Positions 47,176-56,542 of a DNA stretch of 64,000 bases are shown in pieces. The notes under the pieces were generated by a model. That model saw only the letters and a list, made by a program, of their open reading frames with translations. It ran no database searches and was not told where the DNA came from. How positions within the stretch are numbered: the first letter of the stretch is position 1; the number at the start of each line of letters is the position of its first letter. Made by a program: the position numbers and the translations under genes. Source of the stretch: Bacteroidales bacterium (GTDB taxonomy: Bacteria > Bacteroidota > Bacteroidia > Bacteroidales > Muribaculaceae); NCBI GenBank assembly GCA_910575615.1, contig CAJTEX010000005.1, positions 62,001 to 126,000 of the forward strand, written 5' to 3'.

Positions 47176-47435
47176 CTGTCCCCCCCTTTCCGGCTTGCGG
47201 TTGACGAGGGGCGGAGGAATGCGGCCGCCATCAGGCTGGCCGACGCGCCCAGTATCACGGACAGCGACGGAGTCCCGGCGGCGCATTGCAGGTAGGCCAC
47301 CGGCGCGAGGATGACAGAGGCGGTCACGCTGATGGCGCGGAGGGCCGGGATGATGGTTGTGGAGATCGCGCCCGGCTGAATGCGGGCCGACGCGCCCTGG
47401 CTCAGGGCGATGGTGTTGGTTGTTTTGGATTCCAT
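47172..47435 (-). CDS. Small membrane protein of the integrated element
   Basis: 87 residues with two hydrophobic stretches (ISVTASVILAPVAYLQCA and SLSVILGASASLMAAAFL) and a basic end. Such small two-helix proteins in tail-region operons may be holins, but nothing proves that. It is coupled to the 67-residue gene by a 4-base overlap. A -7 box TACGTTTG (47505-47498) and an AGTGTTTCGC motif lie upstream. Confidence 0.6.
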   Translation of the reverse strand: MESKTTNTIALSQGASARIQPGAISTTIIPALRAISVTASVILAPVAYLQCAAGTPSLSVILGASASLMAAAFLRPSSTASRKGGDR

Positions 47436-47443
47436 TCGTTTGC

Positions 47444-47646
47444 AGTGTTTCGCGTTCAGACAGAGAAACGGCTGTCATATCCCGTCGCGAAACACTACAA
47501 ACGTAAGCTCCCGAAGAGCCTGTATGTATGGATATGGCAGCCGTAGCTGGTATGTGGGGGCATAAAAAATGCCCGATAAAATGTCGAGCCTTTAACCGAG
47601 GCAGCCGGGAGCGCATACGCTCATAGTGTTTCGCATTGCAAAGGTA
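47444..47646. promoter_or_regulatory. Promoter region with three AGTGTTTCGC operator-like motifs
   Basis: The word AGTGTTTCGCG is at 47444-47454, its reverse complement at 47486-47496, and AGTGTTTCGCA at 47625-47635. Two minus-strand -7 boxes are beside them: TACGTTTG (47505-47498) and TACCTTTG (47646-47639). This is the layout of a repressor-controlled promoter. Confidence 0.45.
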
Positions 47647-47698
47647 GCAACAATTCCGGAACCGACAAAGGATTTCCACAAAAATCAGAGCAAAAATA

Positions 47699-47876
47699 CA
47701 CGGCTCTTTCATTTAAAAATGCTTGGAATTTTCAAAGTGCATGACTGATAGTTAGTTAAAAGCCATTAACCCTTTTATCCAAAATGAGATTAACACAGCC
47801 ATTGCGTAACTGCCACATATAACTACTTGATTAACAGTGGCGCATTGTAGCATCAAAGTTAAATGAAAGAGCCGTG
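47699..47876. mobile_element. MITE-178, second MITE family
   Basis: 178 bp with perfect 18-bp terminal repeats (CACGGCTCTTTCATTTAA), flanked by the 9-bp duplication GCAAAAATA (47690-47698 and 47877-47885). It is non-coding and A+T rich. Only one copy is seen here. Its ends are unrelated to MITE-220. Confidence 0.9.
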
Positions 47877-47897
47877 GCAAAAATATGCGGATATGAA

Positions 47898-47931
47898 GAA
47901 AGCCCTCCCGCAATGAGCGGTTAGGGCTTTC
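47898..47931. terminator. Terminator of hicBA
   Basis: AAAGCCCT / AGGGCTTT stem with an inner CCGC/GCGG pairing, 31 bases after the hicB stop at 47962. Confidence 0.65.
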
Positions 47932-47952
47932 GGGGTCTTTAGACCTGTGTTT

Positions 47953-47966
47953 AGTGTCCAATTAAA
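47953..47966. repeat. Left arm of a 14-bp inverted repeat around hicBA
   Basis: AGTGTCCAATTAAA overlaps the hicB stop codon. Its exact reverse complement is at 48716-48729, just before hicA. A third, unrelated site was not found. Confidence 0.6.
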
Positions 47967-48372
47967 CAGAGAGCGAGACCAATTCCTTTCCGAGGCGGTT
48001 CAACGCCCCGACGATTTTTTCCGCCTGTCTCGGACGGGGCTTGGAACGTCCGGCGGCGTAGTGCCACAACTGGCGTTGGTTGACCCCGGTGATATACTGG
48101 AGGGCGGCGAAAGAGAAGATGTTCTGATAATGCGCGAGCAGGCTCTGGACATCAAATTTGTAAGACAGCACAAGGTCATCGGCCGCGAGGATTTCCGGAA
48201 AAAACTCCCCGTCAGCCTTGGCGCAGTCGACATAAAAGCGGATGCTTTCAAGGACATAATCCTCGAAACCTGGGAAATCGCCTTCGTAAGCGACCACCCA
48301 CCCGGGTATGAGGTCGCACGACGCGCAATATCCTTTAGGTGTCTTTGACGTGTTGATGGTCAATTGTCGCAT
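47962..48372 (-). CDS. hicB: HicB-type antitoxin
   Basis: 136 residues from the ATG at 48372. The N-terminal HicB fold (GYCASCDLIPGWVVAYEGDFPGFEDYV) is followed by a C-terminal helix-turn-helix (FSFAALQYITGVNQRQLWHYAAG), the part that binds its own promoter. It lies downstream of hicA, in the toxin-first order. It neutralises the HicA RNase and represses the operon. The module may stabilise the integrated element. Confidence 0.87.
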   Translation of the reverse strand: MRQLTINTSKTPKGYCASCDLIPGWVVAYEGDFPGFEDYVLESIRFYVDCAKADGEFFPEILAADDLVLSYKFDVQSLLAHYQNIFSFAALQYITGVNQRQLWHYAAGRSKPRPRQAEKIVGALNRLGKELVSLSV

Positions 48373-48504
48373 ATATGATATATAACAAATAATCGGTTGA
48401 AATAGCGCGGGCGCGAAACCCGCGCTATTGTGTCCAAACCAAAAAAGAACAGGAGGATGAAAGATTAAAGAGGGGGGAGCGGGAACCACTCCCCCACTCT
48501 ATCG

Positions 48505-48702
48505 TCAGAACTTCAGGCCTGACTGTCTCTCCACACTGGCAAGCTCTTTCCCGTAGATGTCGGAGGATGGTTTCCCGTTCAGGGTCACTTTTCCCGTCTT
48601 CAGGGGGTGTTTGAGCTGTCTGTGGCTTCCTTGGATGGCTAAGATTCGCCACCCATCGGCAAGCAGCGCTTTCAGCACCGCTCCAGTCTTTAAAACTTTC
48701 AT
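48505..48702 (-). CDS. hicA: HicA-type mRNA interferase toxin
   Basis: 65 residues with the double-stranded-RNA-binding-like HicA fold. The catalytic His is in IQGSHRQLKHP, and GKELASVERQSGLKF is the typical end. The promoter is a textbook Bacteroidota one (TTTG 48762-48759, 20 bases, TATCTTTG 48738-48731). hicB follows after 132 bases, a wider gap than usual. Confidence 0.9.
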   Translation of the reverse strand: MKVLKTGAVLKALLADGWRILAIQGSHRQLKHPLKTGKVTLNGKPSSDIYGKELASVERQSGLKF

Positions 48703-48715
48703 ATCAATGTTCTCT

Positions 48716-48729
48716 TTTAATTGGACACT
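48716..48729. promoter_or_regulatory. Right arm of the hicBA inverted repeat / possible operator
   Basis: TTTAATTGGACACT lies between the hicA -7 box and its start, where a HicB repressor could act. It is the reverse complement of 47953-47966. Confidence 0.5.
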
Positions 48730-48730
48730 G

Positions 48731-48762
48731 CAAAGATAGTAATTTTACTATTAATTGCCAAA
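48731..48762 (-). promoter_or_regulatory. hicBA promoter (-33 TTTG, -7 TATCTTTG)
   Basis: Spacing between boxes is 20 bases on the minus strand; start expected about 48724, inside the inverted repeat. Confidence 0.65.
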
Positions 48763-48799
48763 TTTTCCGACAGGAAAAATATGAGGACAAGACAATTTT

Positions 48800-49009
48800 T
48801 CAGGATTTCTCATCGTGAGGGAGGAGCGCATCCATCCAGTCAGCCGAGGCCGTTCCCGGCCGCAAATTGTCGGAAGCCTCACAGATGGAAGTCACCGGGT
48901 CAAGGCCGAGGCGCGGCAACATGTCGGATGGCCGGATGCCCGGGCGGTGATAGCGAAAGGTTTGTGTCGTCGTGTTTCCATAACGCAAATGTCGCGAGAA
49001 AAGTGACAC
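48800..49009 (-). CDS. Possible small phage ORF
   Basis: 69 codons from a GTG at 49009, ending in a plausible acidic tail (NLRPGTASADWMDALLPHDEKS). It follows the tail-associated gene by 78 bases on the same strand. Composition fits the element, but I cannot match it to a family, and two other frames overlap it. Confidence 0.3.
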   Translation of the reverse strand: MSLFSRHLRYGNTTTQTFRYHRPGIRPSDMLPRLGLDPVTSICEASDNLRPGTASADWMDALLPHDEKS

Positions 49010-49086
49010 GGCGCAACATCCGGAAGCTGAATGTTTGCAATCTTTTCCAATCTCGCCAACACTGGAATAGATCGCAATGTTGGCGA

Positions 49087-50313
49087 CTACTCGGCCACGC
49101 GGTAGAAATCCCCCTTAAGCAGCTGCGACATCCCGTCCTCCGTGAACGTAGCTGTTATCTGTGCGCAGACATATTTCTTCCCCCTGATGAAGAACATCGC
49201 GCGGGGATTCGGAATCCCCCTGACTGGCCCGGAGGCGTTGGCCGCCGACCCGGCGAGGAAACTGAAAGTGAACTTCTGGGTCGGGTCAATCCGCGTGACC
49301 TTCTCCTTGCTGAACGCGTTACGGTCGTTGAGCCGGAGGGAGAACCGGGGCAGGTAATAAGATCGCCAGTCGGAGGCGACCACCACATTCTCCACGAACG
49401 GGAACGGCAGCAGGCCGTCCATCTGGAGTGCCCCGTCCCAGTAGGCGATGTGGATCCGGTCGAAATACTGGGCCGCCGCCACCTCCCCCCTCTCGAGGAC
49501 ATACTGGTACTGAGTGAGCTGGAACAGGTTCTCGAAATACGACTTCATATCGGATGACGAGCTTGGCGGCAGCTCCACGTCCGCGCCGGAGTCGACAGAG
49601 CCGTCACCCACGTCGACGAACAGGCACCGCCCGTATTTCGGCTCCGTGAAGTCGACACGCGCCGGGATGAAATCAATCTCCTCAGCCTCCGCGTCGTCTG
49701 ACTCGTCCATTATCCGCGCGCCGAAGATGTTGACCGGCTGCAGCACACAGGCGTAACGGTTGTAATACCTGCCCTTGTCATCGACAAGCTCCTTTGACAC
49801 CGGACGGCATATGAAATACATGTCAACGTCGGCGGCGTACATAAGGCGCTGGCGGTTTGACTGCCGGTCGGCCCCGCCAGTCCATTCCCTGAGCCTCCAG
49901 TTGTCATCGAGCAGCTGCTGGAGTGTGTCGTAGGCCGTCGCCGCGATTTTCCCGGCAGGCCACACGAAATTAACCGACGGGACGTGGGCCACGCGCTCCA
50001 TCAGCCAGTCGCACGAGTAGTAGTTCCACAGCTTGTAGCCGCCGTCGGCATACCTGAGGTTCCTGGCGTAGAGATAGTCGCAATCTGGCGACTCGACCTG
50101 CACGGCCACCGTGTGCTGGTCGACCACATCCTCGAGGCACACATCCTCGATGGTGGCCAGCACGTCGCGCGAGAAACGGAACGTGACCGACCTCGCGCGG
50201 TGGTCGATGTCGAACTCCCCCTCAAGCAGCAGCTCCAGACGCTCGAAGAACTCCGCCACCGTCCAGTGGGGCAACGCCTTCGAGAATATTGCTGTCCGGT
50301 AAAACTTTGACAT
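49087..50313 (-). pseudogene. Tail-associated protein, C-terminal part with MITE-derived start
   Basis: 408 codons. The first nine (MSKFYRTAI) are coded by MITE copy 3, then three by the target duplication (FSK), and the rest (from ALPHWTVAEFFERLELLLE) is phage sequence. It is the C-terminal 396 residues of a gene whose N-terminal part is at 50507-51283. The uninterrupted protein would be 655 residues. It lies directly downstream of the tape measure gene, so it probably belongs to the tail tip. Confidence 0.8.
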
Positions 50314-50506
50314 GATAGGAAATGGACTATTTTTATCTCATACAGCATGAAACAGACTCGTATAGATGTCTTTTAAGGGCTTTTTGATGCTTAATGCTAC
50401 CAATTTCACATCGCCTCAAATGACAAGCCCTTTTTCGTAAAACAGGTGTAACTTATTATATTTGTAGAGAATATATGATTTTGTCTTTTTTTACCGGACA
50501 GCAATA
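50287..50506 (-). mobile_element. MITE-220, copy 3
   Basis: 220 bp, reverse orientation, flanked by the 9-bp duplication CTTCGAGAA (50278-50286 and 50507-50515). It splits one phage gene in two. I see no base difference from copies 2 and 4. Confidence 0.95.
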
Positions 50507-51283
50507 CTTCGAGAACTCAAACTGCCCCAGCACCGCCGGGAGGACGTTGCACACCAGCAGGTATGCCTTTGACTCATCCTCCTCCCAGGGGCGGAAGTCG
50601 CAGGCGTAGCCCACCGCGCCGCAGATCCTCCTGGCGATGAATATCAGGTAAGGCTGCCACGAGAGGGAGACCACGCCGTCGGACCAGTGGTAATCCCGGC
50701 CGTCCCACTCGGCGAAGTTCTGCGGCGCGCCGTTGGTGTCGTTGACCCAGGGGAGCGCCACGCAGGTCAGATCGGCCACTCCCCTGGTCCATGCCTGCAC
50801 CGGGGAGAGCACCGAGCCGGCCCCGGAACCACCCCCGGGGCGCAGCGAGTCGCCGGAGCCGAACGAGAAGCTGTCATCCTCCGGGTCGTGGCCTCCGTCG
50901 ACAACCTGGCCGAGGCTGTTGGCGCGCCCCAGGTCGAGCTCGTCGACATAGGTGTTGTCGAACGTCTGCGAGAAGTTCTGCTCAGACCTCCCCTCGAGAA
51001 ACTGCGCCTCGACCTCGGTCTCGGAGATTGAGGTTATGGCCAGCGACCCGAAGCGGTGGAATGCCGCGTCTCGCACCTCGCAGTCAAACACCACCTTGCC
51101 GGCGGCCACGTCTGGCCGGTGGATGTTGCCGAAGACCGCGAGGTTCTCCGGACACCCCCGCAGGGGGAACGTTATAGCCAGCGAGTAACCGTCGCTTCCG
51201 GAGAACAGGCGGTTCTCGGCCACGAAATCAAAAGATGTGCCGGACTTCAAGGCCACCGGCTTGCCATTGACGAAAACATCCAT
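50456..51283 (-). pseudogene. Tail-associated protein, N-terminal part ending in MITE
   Basis: 275 codons, of which the first 259 (MDVFVNGKPVALKSG to FSK) are phage and the last 16 (YCCPVKKDKIIYSLQI) come from MITE copy 3. It follows the tape measure gene after 6 bases. The beginning, with a short beta-rich domain (SLAITFPLRGCPENLAVFG), is a familiar type in Bacteroidales prophages but I cannot name its fold. Confidence 0.8.
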
Positions 51284-51289
51284 CTCGAA

Positions 51290-54200
51290 TCATTTACGAA
51301 GTTTTGGCCTCTTGTTCCTCATAAGCCGGTCGTAATCATCCTGGGCCTTCTTCATGCCCTTGTCGCCCGTGACGGTGTTGACCGTCACGAAAGGCTCGTC
51401 GAGCCTCCTGGCCAGGCGGCCCAGCACCTCCGCGGCGCGCGAATCGCCGCGCTCCGGAGCCGGGGCCGGGGCAGGGACGTTGACCACCACCGGCTCCTGG
51501 CGCTGGGCGGCCAGCACCATCGGGGCCGCCACCGACCTGGAGACATCGGCCTGGGTGATGGAGCCGATGGTGTTGGCGCGCTGGGCGCGGTCAAGAGCCT
51601 CCAGGAGCGGGCGTACGCGGGGATTGTTGACGAGCTTCTGCAAGGCCACCCACTCCCCGGCGTGAACCACGCCCACCTCCCGGTCTTTAGGGCCGGCCGG
51701 GGTGAAACCGCCCTCCGAATATCCGGAGGCAGCGGTGGCCTGCTGCTGCTTCTTGATCAACGCCACCTGCACCAAGCCGCTCGCCGTGGCCAGCCCGGCA
51801 AGCACCGCCGGCATCACCGTGTTGGCCGGGAAAGGGAACTTGAAACCCACCCCATAAGCGGCAATCGCATTGGACGCGGTCTGCGCCACAGCCTCCACGA
51901 CCTTCAACTTGAACTCCTCATTGACAGCCTTCGCCTTCAACCTCTCAAGTTCCGCCTCCTTCTCCTTCTCAAGCTTGCGGGTCATGTAGGAGTTGCCCTC
52001 GGCCGCCTTGAGCATCGCGTCATACTTCTTCTCGGCGTTGGCGATGTCGATTTTTGACTGCGCCGCCGCGAACTGGCTGTAAGTCTGGAGGCCGGCCGTC
52101 ATCGCCGCCACCGAGGACTCCGCCGCCTCTGAGATGTCATCCCAGGAAAGTTCTCCGGTCTCAGCCATGTTGCGGAACACGTCACAGACGGCCACGCCCA
52201 TGTTCACGATCGAGGAGAAATCCTTTCCGATCAGAGGCTCAAGGAACTCATTCAACGCTTCCCGGAGATTCTTGCGTGCTGGCGACAACCCCTCCTGGAA
52301 CTGCTCCAACGAGAGAGACCCGGCCTCGAAATCCTGGCGCAGCTTCTTGATCTGCACATTGGCCTCCTCATAAGCACCGTGGAGCTTGCCGTATGCCTTG
52401 CTGCTGGATGAACGCAGGTCAATACCTTTGGTCTCCACCGTGCCATCCTGATTTATCCCGGTCTCCACCTCCAGATTCTTCAAAGCATTCTTGGACGCGC
52501 GCTTGCCACGCTCGGCCTCGATGCCGTCGAGAAACTTGTTGTAAGTCTTGTCAAACGCCTCGAAGTACTCCTCGTCAGAGAGCTTTCGCTGGTCATTCAG
52601 CTCATTTATCAGGCCAAGCTCATAAGTGAGCCGCCGTTGCGCCTGCCCCTCCCAGTCGTCGGAACCGTTCCCCGCACGGTACCGCTCAAGGTATTCCGCA
52701 AGCTCCTTCTGACGCTTGGCCATATCCTCGTGCAGCTCCTCCTCGAGCTGCTCGTTGTACTTCACCCACTCCTTGGAATACTCCTTGTAGGTGTCGCGGT
52801 ATTTCCTGAGGTAGGAGACCTTGAGCTGGGACAGCCCCTGCTCAAGGGCGCGAGAGTCAGTCACGCGCCGTTTCAGGTCGCGCTGCCGCATCTTGTACTC
52901 CTTCTCCAGCGACTTGACAGACCGCGCCGACTGTTTCTCCATGGCCGCGCGCTCTGCCTGCGCCCTTTCCAGGAGCAGTTTGCGGTAAGTCTCGTCATAA
53001 TTCAGCAGCAGCTTCCGGGCTTGCGGGGTCTCGTCTTCGTAAAGCCCCTCGTAAATCCGGATTCGGGCATCTATGTATTCCCGGTCAAGCCTCTCCTTCT
53101 CATCGAGGAAATCCTGGTAAGTCTTCAATCCCTGGGCGTACTCCACCTCGTTGTCGGCCGCCCCGGTCTCCCAGTCACCCTTTGCCTTCTCCATGGCAGC
53201 CTTGAAGGAGGCCTTGGCCTTGGCGAGCTCGCGCTTGGCCTCAAGCTCCGACTTCTTCGCCTCCTTGGCGGCCTGCACAGTCGACACATACCCTTTTCCG
53301 GAATCGGCCTCAGGCTCCGGCTCAACCGTCGTGCCGAAGTAACGCTGGTTAAGGCCGAAGATGCCGTCATTGTAAGCCTTGTTGGCCTTTGCCTCCGACA
53401 TCGTCTCGCGGTCACGTTTAAGCTTCTCCTTCCACTTGTCGACCTCCTTGCGGTATTCCTCGTTGCCCGCGTACAGCTCCCGGTTGATTTTCAGCATCAT
53501 CGCGTTCTCCTTCTCGCGCCGGGCCTTGTCATCCTCCAGCTCCTTCTCCCGTTCCCCGGCGATAAGGCCCTCGAGGGCCTCCGTCTTCCGCCGGATCCCG
53601 AGCAGCTTGGCCTCATTCACGCCACGGGCCACACCCGACTGCGCGGTGTATTGGGCCGCCGCCATCACCGGGTTGCCGGTGCCCCCGAGAATCGCCCAGG
53701 CCCCGCGCTCGTAGTTGAAGTCCTTGTCAGCTTCCATATCTGTCTCGATGTCGAGCCTCTCCTTCTCCAGCTCGACCAGCTTGGCCTTGGCCGCTTCCGC
53801 GCGGGCCGCCTTCCGGAGCGACTCGACATAGTCGTCGATCGCCTTGGTGTTCTCGTTGATGATCTCACCCTCGCGGGTCAGCCATGCGTGGTAGCCGGGG
53901 ATGATGCGCTCCAGTTCCTTGATGGCCTTTATGCGCTCGGCGTATGACAGGTTCTGGTCGTTCATCGCCCGCCTGAGGTCATCAATCTTCCCTTTCTGCT
54001 CGGCGACAGTCTTGTTTGCCTCCTTGTTCACATCCGACAGCAGCTTGCTCACCGAGAAAGTGTCTGTCATCACCTTGCAGAGGTAAGCCACGGCGGCAGC
54101 GACCCCAAGCACACCGGCGGCCCAGAGCTTCCAGTTCATCGCGGCCATGGCCTTGCTCCACCGCTCCTGCATGGTGTAGGTGACCTCAAGGCCGTTGCGC

Positions 54201-55876
54201 AGGTAATCCACCGAATTGCGGAAAGCGGCTGCGGCCACAGCCCCCAGACGAGTCACGACCGACCACGCCGACTGGGCCTTCGCGCCCACCAGCAGCAGCG
54301 CGTTGTAGGCCTTGACCCTCACGGAAACAGCCAGCACCGCGGCGGAGTAGGCAGCCACCGCCGCCGCGGCCATCGTGATGCCCGTCCTGTTCTTGAGGAA
54401 ATAATCGACCATGACGGAAAGCACCTTCAAGGCCACCGTCGATGACGAATAGAAAAGCTTCATCACCGGGCAGAGCTTCTCGCCAAGCTCCACGGCATAC
54501 TCGTTGACACGCTTGCGCGCCTTCTCGAGGCCGGCCATCACGGTATTGTTCTGCACGTCGAACTCATTGCCGATCGACGTGGCCTCGGCGAAAGCCTTGT
54601 TGGCCTCGGCCTGCTGCGCCTTGACCTCCTCGACATGGCCCGCCAGTGTCGACAAGGCCGCTATGGCCCGCGCGCCCGTCTCCCCCATGTCCTTGAACAT
54701 CGGGGAGAGGGTGTCCATCCTCCCCGCCGACTTGAGCGCCGTGAGGAACTCGAGCAGGGCCGCGTTCATGTCCTCATTCACCAGCTTGGAGAACCGCTTC
54801 ACATCCAGGCCGGCCACCTTGGCGTACTTCGCCGGTTCCTGGTATATGCGCACGATCACCTGTGACAATGCCGTCGAAGACGCTTCAACCTTCTGGTTGT
54901 TGCTGTCGAGAACCGCCGCGAAGCCCATGATCTGCTGCACGGTCATATTCGCCTGCTTGCCGACACCTCCCACACGCGAGGCGAACTCGGCCAGGTACGG
55001 GGCCGAGGCCGAGCAGTTCTGCGACAGCTCGTTGATGACCGAGCCGACCGAGAGCAGGGCCTTCTCGGTGCCGAGACGCTTCTCGTCGCCGAAAATCCCC
55101 GTCAGCTTCGACAGCGTCAGGGTCGCTCCCTTTCCGAGGTCATCGAGGGCCACGTTGACCTTGTCAGCCGCCTTCACATATCCCAGGACATCCTCCTGTG
55201 TCTGCTTTCCCAGGCGGCCTGCCTCCTGGGCGTATTGGTTGAGCTGCTCGCGGGACGAGCGCGTGTCCATCTTCTTGAACTCCTCGTTGAGCGCCCCGAC
55301 CTCCCGGGCCGCCATCCCGGTGTATTTCCAGACATTGGCCTCCTCCTGTTCCATCTCGGCATAAGCATCGACAGACTTGCGGCCTGCCATGATCAGCCCG
55401 GTAACAGCGGCGGCTGCCGCCATCACCGCCATTTGGAAACGTTCCACCCAGCCGTTCAGGCGTTCACCCAACGACTGTTGAGTCCGCATCGCCGCGTTCA
55501 CCCGGCCCAGCTCCTCGCGCACAGCGCGTATCTTGGCCGTGTGCGCGTCCCAGGCCGCGCTGCCGCGCTGGATCCCGTTGAGCTGCTGCTCGAGCTGCTT
55601 AAGAGTCCGGCGCAACTCCTTGGGTGTGGCCTGGTCGAGCCGCCGCAACACCGTGTCGACCCCGGCCGCCTGGTTTCGCAGCTGCTCCATCATCCGGTTG
55701 GTTGAGTTCAGCTCGCGCTGCAACTTCTTCATCGTGGCCTTGTCGCCCGCGCGGGCCGCCGCGGCGATTCCTGTCTCGAGCCTCTTGGCATCCTTCTCGA
55801 GCGTCGACATCATCTGCCGGGCCTGCTTGCCATTGACAGACAAGACGACCGTGGCCGTTGTATTGTATCCTGCCAT
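51290..55876 (-). CDS. Phage tail tape measure protein
   Basis: 1528 residues from the ATG at 55876. The N-terminal coiled part (MAGYNTTATVVLSVNGKQA, EKDAKRLETGIAAA) leads to a TP901-type core (about 130-480: KYTGMAAREVGALNEEFKK, EFASRVGGVGKQANMTVQQI, FKDMGETGARAIAALSTLAG). Membrane-like helices lie at about 520-640. Long coiled coils with many Lys/Glu repeats follow, and a hydrophobic stretch near 1400 (AAYGVGFKFPFPANTVMPAVL). Such proteins set the length of long tails. The gene is intact, though its neighbours are not. Confidence 0.93.
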   Translation of the reverse strand: MAGYNTTATVVLSVNGKQARQMMSTLEKDAKRLETGIAAAARAGDKATMKKLQRELNSTNRMMEQLRNQAAGVDTVLRRLDQATPKELRRTLKQLEQQLNGIQRGSAAWDAHTAKIRAVREELGRVNAAMRTQQSLGERLNGWVERFQMAVMAAAAAVTGLIMAGRKSVDAYAEMEQEEANVWKYTGMAAREVGALNEEFKKMDTRSSREQLNQYAQEAGRLGKQTQEDVLGYVKAADKVNVALDDLGKGATLTLSKLTGIFGDEKRLGTEKALLSVGSVINELSQNCSASAPYLAEFASRVGGVGKQANMTVQQIMGFAAVLDSNNQKVEASSTALSQVIVRIYQEPAKYAKVAGLDVKRFSKLVNEDMNAALLEFLTALKSAGRMDTLSPMFKDMGETGARAIAALSTLAGHVEEVKAQQAEANKAFAEATSIGNEFDVQNNTVMAGLEKARKRVNEYAVELGEKLCPVMKLFYSSSTVALKVLSVMVDYFLKNRTGITMAAAAVAAYSAAVLAVSVRVKAYNALLLVGAKAQSAWSVVTRLGAVAAAAFRNSVDYLRNGLEVTYTMQERWSKAMAAMNWKLWAAGVLGVAAAVAYLCKVMTDTFSVSKLLSDVNKEANKTVAEQKGKIDDLRRAMNDQNLSYAERIKAIKELERIIPGYHAWLTREGEIINENTKAIDDYVESLRKAARAEAAKAKLVELEKERLDIETDMEADKDFNYERGAWAILGGTGNPVMAAAQYTAQSGVARGVNEAKLLGIRRKTEALEGLIAGEREKELEDDKARREKENAMMLKINRELYAGNEEYRKEVDKWKEKLKRDRETMSEAKANKAYNDGIFGLNQRYFGTTVEPEPEADSGKGYVSTVQAAKEAKKSELEAKRELAKAKASFKAAMEKAKGDWETGAADNEVEYAQGLKTYQDFLDEKERLDREYIDARIRIYEGLYEDETPQARKLLLNYDETYRKLLLERAQAERAAMEKQSARSVKSLEKEYKMRQRDLKRRVTDSRALEQGLSQLKVSYLRKYRDTYKEYSKEWVKYNEQLEEELHEDMAKRQKELAEYLERYRAGNGSDDWEGQAQRRLTYELGLINELNDQRKLSDEEYFEAFDKTYNKFLDGIEAERGKRASKNALKNLEVETGINQDGTVETKGIDLRSSSSKAYGKLHGAYEEANVQIKKLRQDFEAGSLSLEQFQEGLSPARKNLREALNEFLEPLIGKDFSSIVNMGVAVCDVFRNMAETGELSWDDISEAAESSVAAMTAGLQTYSQFAAAQSKIDIANAEKKYDAMLKAAEGNSYMTRKLEKEKEAELERLKAKAVNEEFKLKVVEAVAQTASNAIAAYGVGFKFPFPANTVMPAVLAGLATASGLVQVALIKKQQQATAASGYSEGGFTPAGPKDREVGVVHAGEWVALQKLVNNPRVRPLLEALDRAQRANTIGSITQADVSRSVAAPMVLAAQRQEPVVVNVPAPAPAPERGDSRAAEVLGRLARRLDEPFVTVNTVTGDKGMKKAQDDYDRLMRNKRPKLRK

Positions 55877-56137
55877 AAAAAACAAAAGTGGAAGTAACGC
55901 CACAAATGTCCGACAACTCCCGGATGCCGGAAAAGACACCCCGAGGCATCCGTCAACGACCACCCGGCGCGTCCGATGCTGACGCGCCGACCGCTTTCCA
56001 AAAGAAAACCGCCGGATTCCAAATGCCCTTGGAATCCGGCGTGGACTCCCGGCAAGGCGCTGGTTGGAAGCGGCTTGCTTCCTATTTCCCGCCCGCCGTT
56101 AAAGACATTTTAACGGCAATCCCCAAGAAAATTTTTC

Positions 56138-56277
56138 ATTGGTGTCCGGCAAAAGACTCTCAGGCTCCACTTGGCTTTGTGTTACCCCTCTGACAGCTGA
56201 CATATTCACTTAAGCATAAGGCTTAATACATAAAGCCCCTCAAAACAGCCAATTAAGCACATTCGCCGGACACCAAT
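56138..56277. mobile_element. MITE-140, copy A
   Basis: About 140 bp with ends ATTGGTGTCCGGCAAAAG and (reverse complement) ATTGGTGTCCGGCGAATG. It is clearly similar to copy B over its full length, with scattered differences. No clean target duplication can be drawn, so the insertion is older than MITE-220. Confidence 0.75.
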
Positions 56278-56324
56278 AATAAATTTTCATCCCTGGAATC
56301 CCCTCGGGAGCGAAGCGACCAAAA

Positions 56325-56440
56325 CTGTGGAATCTGTGGAATCTATGAAATCTGTGGAATCCGCGAACCTATCCGGGAGCGAAGCGACCTTTAATCCACG
56401 AGAAATCTGCGTATCTGCGCAATCTGCGTGAGACCCTTTT
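56325..56440. repeat. CAGATT/GTGGAATCT-rich repeat stretch
   Basis: CTGTGGAATCTGTGGAATCTATGAAATCTGTGG-type words (reported in pieces: GTGGAATCT three times) and CGAGAAATCTGCGTATCTGCG followed by CAATCTGCGTGAGACCC. The last part matches the outer arm of the palindrome at 4499-4734. Confidence 0.6.
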
Positions 56441-56542
56441 TACAAATTAGCAAGAGGCCCTTATGCTCATAAAAACTCACACATATTACGCAGATTCCCT
56501 CCGGGTTGTGTTATGCCAGACTGCATCTATGGAATAAATTTT

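Noticed and set aside
48721-49557. 278-codon rightward ORF
   Set aside because: It is antisense to the hicA promoter region and the tail-associated gene, with a shadow-like composition.
54504-55364. Long rightward ORFs antisense to the tape measure gene
   Set aside because: They arise from the codon bias of the real gene on the other strand.
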